A stretch of DNA of 64,000 bases from Rutstroemia sp. NJR-2017a BVV2. Lineage: Eukaryota; Ascomycota; Leotiomycetes; Helotiales; Rutstroemiaceae. Numbering within the stretch: position 1 is the stretch's first letter; every line of letters starts with the position of its first letter. Below are positions 33,072 to 43,210 of this stretch, piece after piece. Where the stretch lies: positions 186,001 to 250,000 of the forward strand of contig NJPS01000046.1 of NCBI GenBank assembly GCA_002946415.1, written 5' to 3'. The notes under the pieces were generated by a model. It searched no databases. It saw only the letters and a list, made by a program, of their open reading frames with translations, and was not told the origin of the DNA. Made by a program: the position numbers and the translations under genes.

Positions 33072-33193
33072 AATATAGTGACAATCGTACAGCGCTTTCG
33101 CGGGCAACAGATGGAGGACACGATATGGCGAGGGAGTTGCTGCGCCAACAGGGTGCTCGGTTCCATCAATAACCTGCCACCTGTTTTCGGGAC

Positions 33194-33198
33194 TCTGG
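33194..33198. repeat. Target-site duplication TCTGG, left
   Basis: Identical five bases occur at 33414-33418, directly outside the element. Confidence 0.7.
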
Positions 33199-33413
33199 CT
33201 CTTCGGCTTCGGAAAAAACAGGCCGACTATAATACCCAAAGATATTTGGATAATGGAAATATGATAATATCTTAAAGTCTTTAGAATTCTTGTTCAACAA
33301 TCATACCCCAAAGATATTTGGACAATGAAAACATCATAATGCCTTAGGGCTCCTGGCATATCCAGTTCAAGACATTGTCCAAAGTCGGCCTGCTTTTTTC
33401 CCAAGCCGAAGAG
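33199..33413. mobile_element. MITE family 2, copy A
   Basis: 215 bp. Left end CTCTTCGGCTTCGGAAAAAA and right end, read inward, CTCTTCGGCTTGGGAAAAAA, both followed by (G)CAGGCCGAC. Inside is a degenerate tandem duplication of about 50 nt (core CCAAAGATATTTGGA at about 33234 and 33309). TCTGG flanks both ends. Non-autonomous, no coding capacity. Confidence 0.85.
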
Positions 33414-33418
33414 TCTGG
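33414..33418. repeat. Target-site duplication TCTGG, right
   Basis: Identical to 33194-33198. Confidence 0.7.
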
Positions 33419-33684
33419 ACGCTCTTGTGGGGCGCATTGGTTCCGTCTCAAGGTCACGTTTGATACACGTAACACATATGATGAGCCAGTTTGAGTGCTG
33501 CAGAGTCACAAATCTTCAAACCAAACTCACTCTTGTTGGTTTGATGAGGTGGTAAGCTGGTTGCGAGAGGAGCATGGTTCCGAAGCCACAGAGTGAGAGG
33601 GAAGCCTTTTTCTGCCGGTAGTCAAAACACACTAGTTAGACTCTCTTCATCTATTACTACATCTCCTGATACTCCTTTATCTAC

Positions 33685-35600
33685 CTATTGATCTTCCAGC
33701 ATCGCCAGTGGCACCAACGCAAGTATTGCCATGACCATGGGAGCCAGCCAGAAGCCCAGTCCAATCATTTTATGGTTTACCCCCAATACAAACGCGCTAC
33801 CACCCCAAGTTGGACCTATAACTCTCGCCGCCGCAGTTCCCATGACCTGTAAGCCATTCAGCCTCCCACGACCCATTTCTAATTTGCAGCTTCGTTGAAT
33901 AAGGACCGAGCCTGTGCTGAAAGCAAAATCGGTAATGAATCCTTTAAGGACGAGCAGGATGCTGAGAACAATGAAATTCGTTGGCCGAGGTAAGAGTACG
34001 GTGAAGGGTGTGGCGATATAGATTAGTATGACGGCGGTACAAGACGTTCTAAAGACCTGTCTGACGCTAAAGTACTTGGTCAGAACTGGTGTAATGAGGA
34101 GTGGTAGAAACATGCACGCTCCGCCGTAGATGGTGAACATGAGACTGATTTCCTTGACGTCTGTTTTCCCTCAGTTAGTATTATGGAAATTAAGTTGTGG
34201 GTGGTTGAAGGCAACAGGCAGTGCACTAATTTGTAAATCAACTGCATATCGAATTGAAATCGTTTGTCATCTGGCTTCACCGATATTGGAAATTCAGTTA
34301 TTCAAATGCGATTTGAACATTTAGAACTGAAACCCTGCTTTTGGAGCAGATTACCCAAACGCTCAGTTCCACACAATTTTTCGATTCGCAGTTGGTCTAT
34401 GAACTGATGCTACCATATGCGGAAGTTGACATAGAACTTACCAGATCCAAAACCTCCTGTAAACCGAAACGGGAGACGGGGCCATGTCGAAGGAGGATGC
34501 TGTGCAGGCCGTGCCATTAAAACAGAGATGAGAGGATCGTATGTAGCACTGTGCATCGCTAAGATAGCATATAATAAGATGCATAAAACTGACTGCCGAT
34601 TTAAGAGTTGTCTCAATGTGACTGGATCCGAAGTTACAGTTACAGCTCCTCCTGTAGCTTCTTCCTCATCTGCCGGCTGGGAAGATGCTTGAGAAGGCGC
34701 TTCTGCTAGTAGAGGGGCTGTCTCATCTTCGCTCTTGACGTTCGTCCCAGATATGCCTCTCACACTCTGCCACATGAGATAGATCCATGTTGTAATTTTC
34801 TTCCTGAGCGCTACTCCATAATCCACCTTACCTTCTTTACTTGGTAACGACTCTGTTAGTCCGAAGAAGATGAAGAACATTCCAACTACGAAACAAACAG
34901 CAGCAATCATGTTCGGTAGCGCATAAGGAAATCTTTCAAATAACTTTTTGCCATGATGATCTCCTGGAGCGACGTGATATGGATTCGCTGTAAAGCCACC
35001 GAGAAGCGGCCCGAAACCCCAGCCGACGTTGAGCCCTAGTGGAAAGATAGAGAAGGCCAGCATTTGAAGACTCTATGAAAGTTTGTCAGTTAGGTGGAAT
35101 GGAAACAAGGAGAAGGGAGAATATCGTGCCTTATCTTTGACTTTCTCCGCAAGACTCGTACGCAATATCGCTACATCTCCACTGCTGAATCCTACAATGG
35201 CTCTACTCACCAGCACCATCGGAAGGCTCGTTGAGAAGCCAAACATCAATGCCCCTACCATAAGTATAGCTTGACACAACATGATAACAGGCTTGCGACC
35301 AACTATATCAGAGATATAACCCCACACACCCGCTGTAAGAAATTGAGCAAGGCTCCCCATCGATAGAGAAAAGCCAAGCCAGAAAGCTATGGTCTCGGAT
35401 GACACTCCTATATGGGCCAGGAGCATAGGAAAGTAGGGCAGAGAACCCGTATTAGCTAGCGCCGATGAGAAACGGCAAAGGGCTGTAGGAGATTTAGAGA
35501 ATCGCCACACAAATATGCCACCTCTTTGGCGACACGAAGGGAACATACCTAGGATCAGGATTTGTCCCAGAGGGAGGTTTTGAGGTACCTTCATGACCAT
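33685..35600 (-). CDS. Major facilitator superfamily transporter
   Basis: Four exons (35600-35549, 35482-35130, 35072-34442, 34160-33685), 503 aa. Motif A-like WGYISDIVGRKPVI (between TM2 and TM3), the GFSSGDVAILRTSLAEKVKDK motif after TM4 and GLNVGWGFGPLLGGF (TM5, motif C region) are clear. A charged cytoplasmic loop (about 250-310) separates the halves, and the second half ends with LALVPLAMLEDQ. It resembles the fungal drug/zinc-induced-facilitator-like MFS group; the substrate is unknown. Intron 2 lacks a GT donor: the only frame-consistent border is AAG|GCACGA...TAG, a GC-AG intron. Intron 3 is unusually long (281 nt). The start is the first of two close in-frame ATGs (35600, 35594). Confidence 0.85.
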
Positions 35601-36371
35601 GCTTGCTGCGAAACGAAATATCAAACACGCAATACACTGATAGAAAATCGACTGACTACTTCATCCAAATCGAAGCAACGGAAGATGTAGCTGTCGTAGT
35701 AGGTCTAATGCAGATAAAGAGCTTGCTTTATAAGATTAGATAACCTCTTGTCCACCGACTCTGTACGTAGGTAGTGGGCCTTTATTGAAAGCCCCGCGAT
35801 ACCAGGGTCTTCACTAAGCGTCAACGGAATGTCTTCTATTCGTCAGCCCTTCGTTGCTGCGCAGAGATAGTGAAAGCCAAATCAAATGCTTTACAGGGAA
35901 TATCTGAATATCATCTCAAGCTCTGGACTGCTCAATGATCCTCCTTGGGACCTCGAGATAGCAATGAAAGTAATCATAGCCGTACATACTTGTACGCAGA
36001 CACCCATGCTGGACTGCGCCTCTTCAAATGACTCGAGAATCAATGATTCACGAGAGGATACTAACTTATTGCATACCAAACAGGGAGGCATTGCCCATTG
36101 GTGTTCAATTTGTGTGAACTGTTGTGAATGAGTTGTAGAATGTTGTGTCGAATCATGGAAGAGCTATGTATTGCGCAATGTGATGTGACCATCACACTGT
36201 AGGCCGATGAACATTTTTTCTTGCGCCCGTTAAGACCGAACCACTCGACCTTACCTCCAACATATCAAAATAACTTGGTACGCTGCATTTTACCATTCTC
36301 CCACATCCAAGAGATACATACGGTTCATCGATCCATCAAATTCCCCTCTACACACCTACTAAGCATTCGAA
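35601..36371. promoter_or_regulatory. Divergent promoter, MFS transporter / ADI1
   Basis: 771 nt between divergent start codons. Short open frames at 35886-36131 (both strands) have no recognisable features. Confidence 0.4.
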
Positions 36372-37081
36372 ATGAGAGCCTACTGGTACGACAACAAGGA
36401 AGTAAGCTTCCCTGCCTCTTCCTCCCTCTTTGCGACTTTGCGCTGACAGAGGTCTCTACCGCAGGGTGATCAACGCGATCTCCACGATTCCGGTCGTGAT
36501 GTTTCCCCAGACTACCTAGAGAAACTAGGAGTTCTGTATTACAATTTCGCAGATGAAAAAGATGTCGACAAGCTTGCTGCGGACAGAAGCTACAAGAATC
36601 GCGATGTAATCACAGTCTCGCCCGAGAAGATGGGCGATGTTTACGAGGAGAAGGTAAAGATGTTCTTCAACGAGCATTTGCACGAGGACGAAGAGATCAG
36701 ATATATTAGAGATGGGGCTGGGTTCTTCGATGTGCGGAGTGAGGGTGATGAATGGGTTCGCATCAGGTTGGAGAAGGACGATTTGATTGTGAGCTTTTAC
36801 CGCACATATATGTGAAGCATGTTGGCTTTGGCTAACTTCAATTGTAGATTCTTCCTGCTGGTATCTACCATCGGTTCACTACGGACAGTAAGAATGTATG
36901 TATTCACCATCGCCAACATGAGGATTTCCGTCAGCGGCTAACGCAGGAATAGTATATCCAGGCAATGAGACTCTTCAAGGAGGAACCGAAATGGACGCCA
37001 TTGAACCGTGGTCCGGAGGTGGATGCCAACCCATACCGCAAGGAGTACCTGCAGACAGTGCCTGCCATCGCAAGTCAATGA
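36372..37081 (+). CDS. ADI1: Acireductone dioxygenase
   Basis: Four exons (36372-36401, 36465-36788, 36848-36895, 36953-37081), 176 aa. The metal-dependent cupin enzyme oxidises acireductone to the 2-keto precursor of methionine plus formate in the methionine salvage pathway. Metal ligands are visible: His-His-Glu in [12 protein letters not shown] and the fourth His in [10 protein letters not shown]; the DGAGFFDVR and [12 protein letters not shown] blocks are typical. The first exon codes for only 10 residues and the third for 16. Confidence 0.95.
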
Positions 37082-37484
37082 AAGCGCATTTGCGAAAGGG
37101 TGATGGAATGATAATGATAGAACGAGGACAACTTAGGATATCAAGGAAGCAGTACTTTTACCTGTAGCACGCTCTACTTCGATACCAGTGATACCTGCAA
37201 ATTTAAACTCTGTATTACCAAACCCGCTCCAAGATATTGTTCTGTGCTAAAAGCAATATCAATCATTGCGGCGCAGACTAACCCCCACCACCCTACCCCG
37301 CCATTCCCCCCTAAAAGCACCAGCACATAATGTCATGCACAAGCGAGCAAGCTTAAGCCTCGAACCTCCACCTCACCTCCTTCTGCCGCATTCCTTCACG
37401 AATCAAACACCATAATTTCCGCCATGAAACACCAGATCCAATGAACCGCAAAGAAAAAGTGACTTCCACGTAAAGGCGAGCGAG
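37082..37484. other. Intergenic region ADI1 - SDR
   Basis: 403 nt between tandem plus-strand genes. No feature seen. Confidence 0.4.
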
Positions 37485-38713
37485 ATGGACGGAAATGATG
37501 GAGGAGGAGGAGCTGCGGGAGAAGATGTAGATTTTGGCTTCGACTTTGCATCCGGAGGCGCGATTCACGATCAAAACAACGCAAGCGATAGCATGTCACC
37601 AGAAGGTACTTCGAGCAACGCTGGTGCGGCCAGTAGCAGTAAGGGCAAGCTGCAGCTGCCTTTGAGCTGTGATCCACCGGGGCCGGGCAATCCTCCGAAG
37701 AAATTGGTTTGGGTTGTGAGTATTGCTTGTGTTCGCCAATGAGCTATGGTCCAGTTCTGTAGCTTGTCGAAATACAGTGTTCTCTTAACAGCATGAGACT
37801 GACGTAGAGCTAGATATTCGGTAGTACCGGCCATATGGGCCGCAGCCTCGTGCGCTCCTGTCTCAACCAAGGCGACTCCGTCGTAGCGGTCGGTCGCGTT
37901 TTCGAGAACACCCTCGAATCGATGCAAAACTGGCATGCTTCCTGTCTCGGCACACTCTGCGATGTGCGAGCGCGCGAATCCGTCTCTGCGGTGATCACAC
38001 AAGCTATTTCTCATTTTGGGCGCATCGATATCATAGCGAATTGTTCTGGATACGGGGTCATTGGCGCATGCGAAGATCAGGACGAGTATGAGATTCGAAA
38101 TCAATTTGAGACGAACTTTATGGGCACGCTACATATCATACAATTGAGTCTGCCGTATTTTAGGGAGCAGGGTGCGGGGAGATATTTGATTTTTAGTAGT
38201 ACGTCAGGAGCGTTAGGGGTTCCGGGTCTGGGACCGTATTGTGCGACAAAATATGCGGTGGAGGGCTTGATTGAAGCGATGTCATATGAGATTGATTCGT
38301 TCAACATCAAAGCTACATTGGTTGAGCCTGGTCTTGTGAGGAGGGATGAGCCGGATTGGGCCTCGAGTCCATTACCTACTTGGGGTCACTTTCTGATCAA
38401 ACCAGCTAGTGAGCCTTATGCAGACGCCGCATCACCAGCAAAACATGCGAAAAGGATGGTACAATGGTTGGGGGATAAGCAACCTACGAGTGCTGTAAAA
38501 TGCGCGGAGTTGGTTTGGCAGCTGGGGCACTGCTCCTACCCACCGCTGCGACTCCTGCTCGGAAGTTATGCTATCGAGAGTATTAGGGACCGTTTGAGAT
38601 CGATCATAGAGGAGCTGGAAGATTGGAAACATTTGCACTTCCCGGTAGCACCTGATGAGGTTGGAAATGAAGATGATGGAGATGAAGGAAGTCGAGCTGA
38701 TCCTGGCACCTAA
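37485..38713 (+). CDS. Short-chain dehydrogenase/reductase
   Basis: Two exons (37485-37715, 37814-38713), 376 aa. After a Gly/Ser-rich N-terminal extension of about 70 residues, the Rossmann fold starts at LVWVIFGSTGHMGRSLV (nucleotide motif, split by the intron). Then come ANCSGYG in place of NNAG, the active-site Ser in IFSSTSGALG, and the catalytic YCATK motif. The spacing from the glycine motif to YxxxK fits a classical SDR with an extended C-terminus, similar to oxidoreductases acting on sugars, lipids or secondary metabolites. The substrate cannot be inferred. The Gly-rich N-terminus is atypical for the family, so the true start may lie further in. Confidence 0.9.
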
Positions 38714-38917
38714 AAATTCTATAACATATAAAACACGGTATGGTATATTTCTGCTCTACTTTTCGCTGTGAGGTCAAGGCCTCGGCCATCCATCCAAACA
38801 AGTCTCTTTTAGATAAACCTCCACCGCAAACCGAACCGATACCAGGATGTCATGTCCACTACTTTGATCCCATATAACGCCCAAATCACCATAAACTCCT
38901 TAATTGATCTAGGTACT

Positions 38918-39741
38918 CTAGCGTACTTCTGGCGCAGGAGCTGCCGCCATCGCAATGTCATTGTTAATGGCATCTGCAGTTTCCACTCTTGGTTGTCCCT
39001 CAAACAACCTTACCCAGAACCTTGGAGGATCGAAGGGTCGATGTCCGTTGTGTAGCGGGGGGTAGACATCCGAGAAGAAGTACCACACATGTCCAATGAC
39101 TACACCCATCATTTCATCTTTTGGTATAGTTCCATGTAGCACTAAACTAAAGCCCATCAGAACCCATGGAAGATATGGGGCCGAGAAAACTAGTAGGCCC
39201 AAAAAGCTCAGTCTAGTGTCTGGGTTCCTTCGCGACCAAATGTAAACCAGAGTCGAAGACAATGGATGGCCAAGGAATGGCATCGACACTAATGGATTGA
39301 TACAAATAAGACATGTAGTTGCATAAAGTAATAACCACGAGAAATGCGCCGGTGATCGTCCAGATGATTCCTCGAGAAGGCGCGAATATCGTGTTAGGAA
39401 GAAGACATGGAAGACGAGGTCGAGGGATAGCGGGCCGAAGTAAATGAAAGTTGTCAAGAGGCGCCAATACTATCATTGCCAACACCGTCAGTTATCCGCC
39501 TCGAAGTACAAGTGCAAGTGTTAGGTCGCTCGATTCTTACCTGCGATTTAATGAAGACAGCGCGAAAGCTATAAAATAGCTGAAAAGGAGTGACAATCTG
39601 GCATTGCACCAGTAGACTGGTGAGCACCGTAGCCGTCGTCCACCATCTTGTGCAAACCGGCATTTCCCAGAACCATGTCTCTAGCGGAAATCCAACTTGT
39701 CCTCCAATCCCTCCATCCCCCGCTCCCATCATTTGATCCAT
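38918..39741 (-). CDS. Derlin (Der1-like) ERAD membrane protein
   Basis: Two exons (39741-39541, 39469-38918), 250 aa. Derlins are rhomboid pseudoproteases that help retrotranslocate misfolded proteins from the ER. Family landmarks: EMPVCTRWWTTATVLTSLL near the N-terminus, PFQLFYSFRAVFIKSQ|YWRLLTTFIYFGP spanning the intron (the W-R motif region), FFLTRYSRLLEE, and the GHVWYFFSDVYPP block (GxxxG-type rhomboid relic). Four to six hydrophobic segments. The start ATG 39741 is the one giving the short polar N-terminus usual for derlins. It converges on the SDR gene. Confidence 0.92.
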
Positions 39742-40511
39742 CGTGAGCTGCCGATATTCTGGGAAGGGTAGTGGGGTGTTGTTGGTAAAGCGATCGCCAC
39801 AATTCTGTGAGCGCAGTCGGGCTGTAGGTTGGCTCAATCAATTTATGCTGGTTGTTTCAATCTTGATCTTTCGAAAATAGGAATATTCAATCTAGGATAA
39901 GTTGTTATATGTATAGAAGGAAATAGTTCTGTTGTTGTTGACTGATGCCGTTAAGAACAATTTGTCCAGTTCCGCTTGGTTTGGTTGATAATCGGCACAA
40001 CCTTGCAATGGTACGTACCTCTTTCACTTCCATCGGCATTACGGGTAGATAAAGGGTACGATAAGCGATGTGGCGCTTGTCGCTTAGGGCGACCTCAACA
40101 GCCACATTTAAGGTTGCTCCCGACTCAAGATTGGTCAATTTGAGTGAAGCGTGATACATGTAAACAAGGCTTGAAAAGCAGTGACCTCGACGAGATCATC
40201 TACTTTTCAAGATATCTCAAAATTTCCAGACCTCAATTTCTGTCACCAGGGTCGAAGCCTAAGATTACTTTTATATTTGCGTACGGAATCTAAATCCGGG
40301 GCTCCCCTGTCACCAATTGGCTCCACATACCATCGAAGTTCGCAGATACGCGAAAGCGAATGCACGCAAAACCGCGTTCCAACCACCAGAGTTTTCCACA
40401 ACTCCGCTCCCACAACCACTACATGACATCTTCCGAATTCTAGATCTACCCTATCGTCGAGTCTCACAGTATTAGTTATTCATCAGTTCAAGTACAAAAG
40501 GAATCGCCACA
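39742..40511. promoter_or_regulatory. Divergent promoter, derlin / CENP-A
   Basis: 770 nt between divergent start codons. Small open frames inside (for example minus 39905-40159) lack motifs. Confidence 0.4.
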
Positions 40512-41173
40512 ATGTCGCAAACTATGAAGAAGAAACAACAAATAGCATTGGGGGGAGGCTCTTCGCCGGCCGAAAGCGCGACTCCTGGAAGTGCTCCCAA
40601 GGCTTCGAGAGGAAGACCTGCGGGAAAAGGGACGCCTTCGAAAAAGGCTAAAGCTGCAAGTGCTATTAGACGTGAGTTCGGTACTTTCTTCTATGGGAAA
40701 AACTGTGGATTGGCGCAAGTCCATATGGCAGATCAAAACGCGTAGAATTGAATAGTTTACTAACGCGTTGACAGCGGGAGACCCATTACCCCAGAAGAAG
40801 AGACGCCGGTACAAGCCAGGAACCCTAGCTCTGAGAGAAATCCGTACATACCAAAAATCCACAGATTTACTCCTCCTTAAACTCCCATTCTCGCGCCTCG
40901 TAAGTTGTGGAATTCAATGTATCTGCATCTTCCAGACGACTAATTGCTATCATCCAGGTTCGCGAAATCGCGCTCACTCTCCGACCACAAGGTGAAGGAA
41001 TGCGCTGGCAATCACAGGCTATTCAAGCACTTCAAGAATCAGCTGAAGCGTTCCTCGTCCATTTATTCGAAGATACAAACCTGTGTGCCATCCACGCTAA
41101 GAGAGTGACAATCATGCAGAAGGATATCCAGTTAGCGAGAAGAATTCGAGGTGTATGGGGAGGTTTGGGCTAA
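40512..41173 (+). CDS. CENPA: Centromeric histone H3 variant CENP-A
   Basis: Three exons (40512-40671, 40775-40899, 40958-41173), 166 aa. The histone-fold half is H3-like ([60 protein letters not shown]). Loop 1, [14 protein letters not shown], is three residues longer than in canonical H3 and the ARTKQTARKS tail is absent; both mark CENP-A. The tail (1-65) is divergent and rich in Gly/Ser/Lys/Pro. It specifies kinetochore chromatin. The introns fall inside the fold, whereas canonical H3 genes have other positions. Confidence 0.95.
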
Positions 41174-41557
41174 GTTACAAATATTTGAATTGCAAATTGG
41201 CTGATGTACTTGCATGTTGTTGCTTCATTGTTGGTTTTCCCAACTTCTCAGGACGTGAGATTTGCTTTTCCTGCATGGAATTGCGGAAGGGGCGTCTGGA
41301 TATTGGTGGTTGTGCGATTGGCTTGATTGCCCGCGGTGTTTGGATTGCGTTGATATTTAAAAATTTTCCATTGCTCCCGCTCCCCAGCCCTCGGTGGAAA
41401 GCGCAAATGGCTTCTATAGCTCCAGTTGTGCTACAACAAGATTGTTCAGGTCAGGCATCTATGTTGCAAGATGTATCTGTATCACGGGAGCATACAAAGT
41501 GCGATATACTCGTTTTTCTCTGAAAAGTATACGGGTCTCAATATTCTATCATTTGCT
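41174..41557. other. Convergent 3' region CENP-A / THR1
   Basis: 384 nt between the two stop codons; AT-rich stretch at 41350-41380. No feature seen. Confidence 0.4.
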
Positions 41558-42707
41558 TCAACTATATGTGACAGTTGTGCCATCTTGTGCCGGTTCAAGC
41601 AATTTCCAATCACACTTGATATCTTTCTTTGCGAACATATCTAGGATCACTGCCGCAATTCCGTCAAAATTGCTCGTAGCAAGTGCCAGGATTGTAGGCC
41701 CAGCTCCAGATAAACAAATTCCACAAAGACCTGGATGAGACTTTGGGGTAACAGATTGCAGGATTTCAGGTAAACCAGGTATCAGTCCCTTCCTATAAGG
41801 TTGATGAACTTTGTCCTGCATAGCAAGATAGATCTGCTCGGCATCAGGTGGCGATCTCCCTAGAGCCGATGGCAATAAAGCTATTCTTTGAAGGTTGAAC
41901 ACAACGTCTGCTCTCGAGTATGATGCTGGTAACACGCTTCTGGCCTTTGCGGTCGCAACTTCGAACTGTGGGATGATGGCGATTGCCTTAATCTCCGAAG
42001 CCCAGGGAAATTTCATGTAGTGACCAATGCCAACTGGGGGCTCTGGAGGGTTAAGACCGGTGTCCATCCCACCAGCCGGCTCGGGGAGAACTTCACTAAG
42101 GGGGATCTCTTTGCGCTCGGTGTCTTCGGGGCTTAAGTCGTTAAGATATGTTCCCACGAAACCTCCATATAGTGCTGCGGCTACGTTGTCGGGATGTCGC
42201 TCTAAATTGAGAATCAGTAAAGTTTGGTATCTGAACAGATGGCTTCGTCCTTACCTATCATAAGACAGTAGTCCAGCATCCTTGCCTTCGACAGCCCCAA
42301 CTTTCCGACCTCGTTTCCCAGCACTACACCCGCTACCACAGCAGCCCCAGACGACCCCAATCCTCTGCCCAAGGGAATTGGGTTTATAATATGTACCGAC
42401 GTTTCGGAAGGGAAGCTTCTTTGTCCATGACATCGCAAGACATAAAGGGCTGTTCTTGTAATAAGATTGCTATCGGCCGCCAATGGAACTTCTTCTGCCC
42501 CTTGCCCTTCGTATGTGATCACACAATTGAGAGGCGCCTTTGAAGTGATTTCTGGTTTGACTTCGACACGAAGTTCGAGCCATATTGACAGTGCGAGACC
42601 AATTACGTCGAAACCGGGCCCGATGTTTGCAGAGGAACAAGGTACTTCTGCTTGGAGTCAGTCCGGGAATGCTGGGGTAATCTCGCCAACTAACTTATGG
42701 TGATCAT
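41558..42707 (-). CDS. THR1: Homoserine kinase
   Basis: Three exons (42707-42695, 42647-42255, 42201-41558), 349 aa. A GHMP kinase that phosphorylates homoserine on the way to threonine. The first exon is only 13 nt (MITI plus one base); splicing gives MITIKVPCSSANIGPGFDV, the standard start of fungal homoserine kinases. ATP-binding PLGRGLGSSGAA is in exon 2; MIERHPDNVAAALYGGFVG spans the second intron; the C-terminal GICLSGAGPTILA glycine motif is intact. It is divergent from ADE5,7. Confidence 0.95.
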
Positions 42708-43210
42708 TGTGACTGAGTATGAGTATGAGCAGAGTATTCACTTCAATAGGCCTCCTTCGTTTTTGTGGCTCAAAAATATTGGTCGTGGTTGGATAGTTAC
42801 TTGTGCAAGGCTTGCTTTTTCGTATATGAACTTTTTTATCAGTTGTGTCCGATATCGCGGGGTATTGTGCAGATAGGCAATAAGGCTGACAGGTCCAGCT
42901 TCTTAGAAGGAAAGAAAGGCTCGAGGCAACATGGGAATCTTACATTGTATTTCTAGTTTTTCTGGGATTGAAATTGAAATGCTAGAGACTCCCTGCGCGT
43001 ATTGTAGCAAAGTGAAAGTGTAATTTAACTGGTGGTGTATGACTGCACTCCTTGCCTGTGAAAGTTCTCAGATGCCAACCCCGCGCGCCCGCCAAAGAGA
43101 CCCTAGTCGCTCATCCACACTACCCCTCCATAATTTTTTTCTGCCGTTAATTTTTCTTCCTTGCAACTCCGCGATTTGTACAACTTGAGTTAACATTCCA
43201 AATTGATATC
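42708..43210. promoter_or_regulatory. Divergent promoter, THR1 / ADE5,7
   Basis: 503 nt between two biosynthetic genes read in opposite directions. No perfect TGACTCA site is visible. Confidence 0.4.

Larger units (their letters stand above)
33072..33684. other. 3' region of the NLR gene with MITE
   Basis: The first 100 nt still encode an eleventh ankyrin repeat in another frame, stopping at 33170-33172. A MITE with TCTGG target-site duplication follows (33199-33413). Nothing else was recognised up to the MFS stop codon. Confidence 0.6.
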
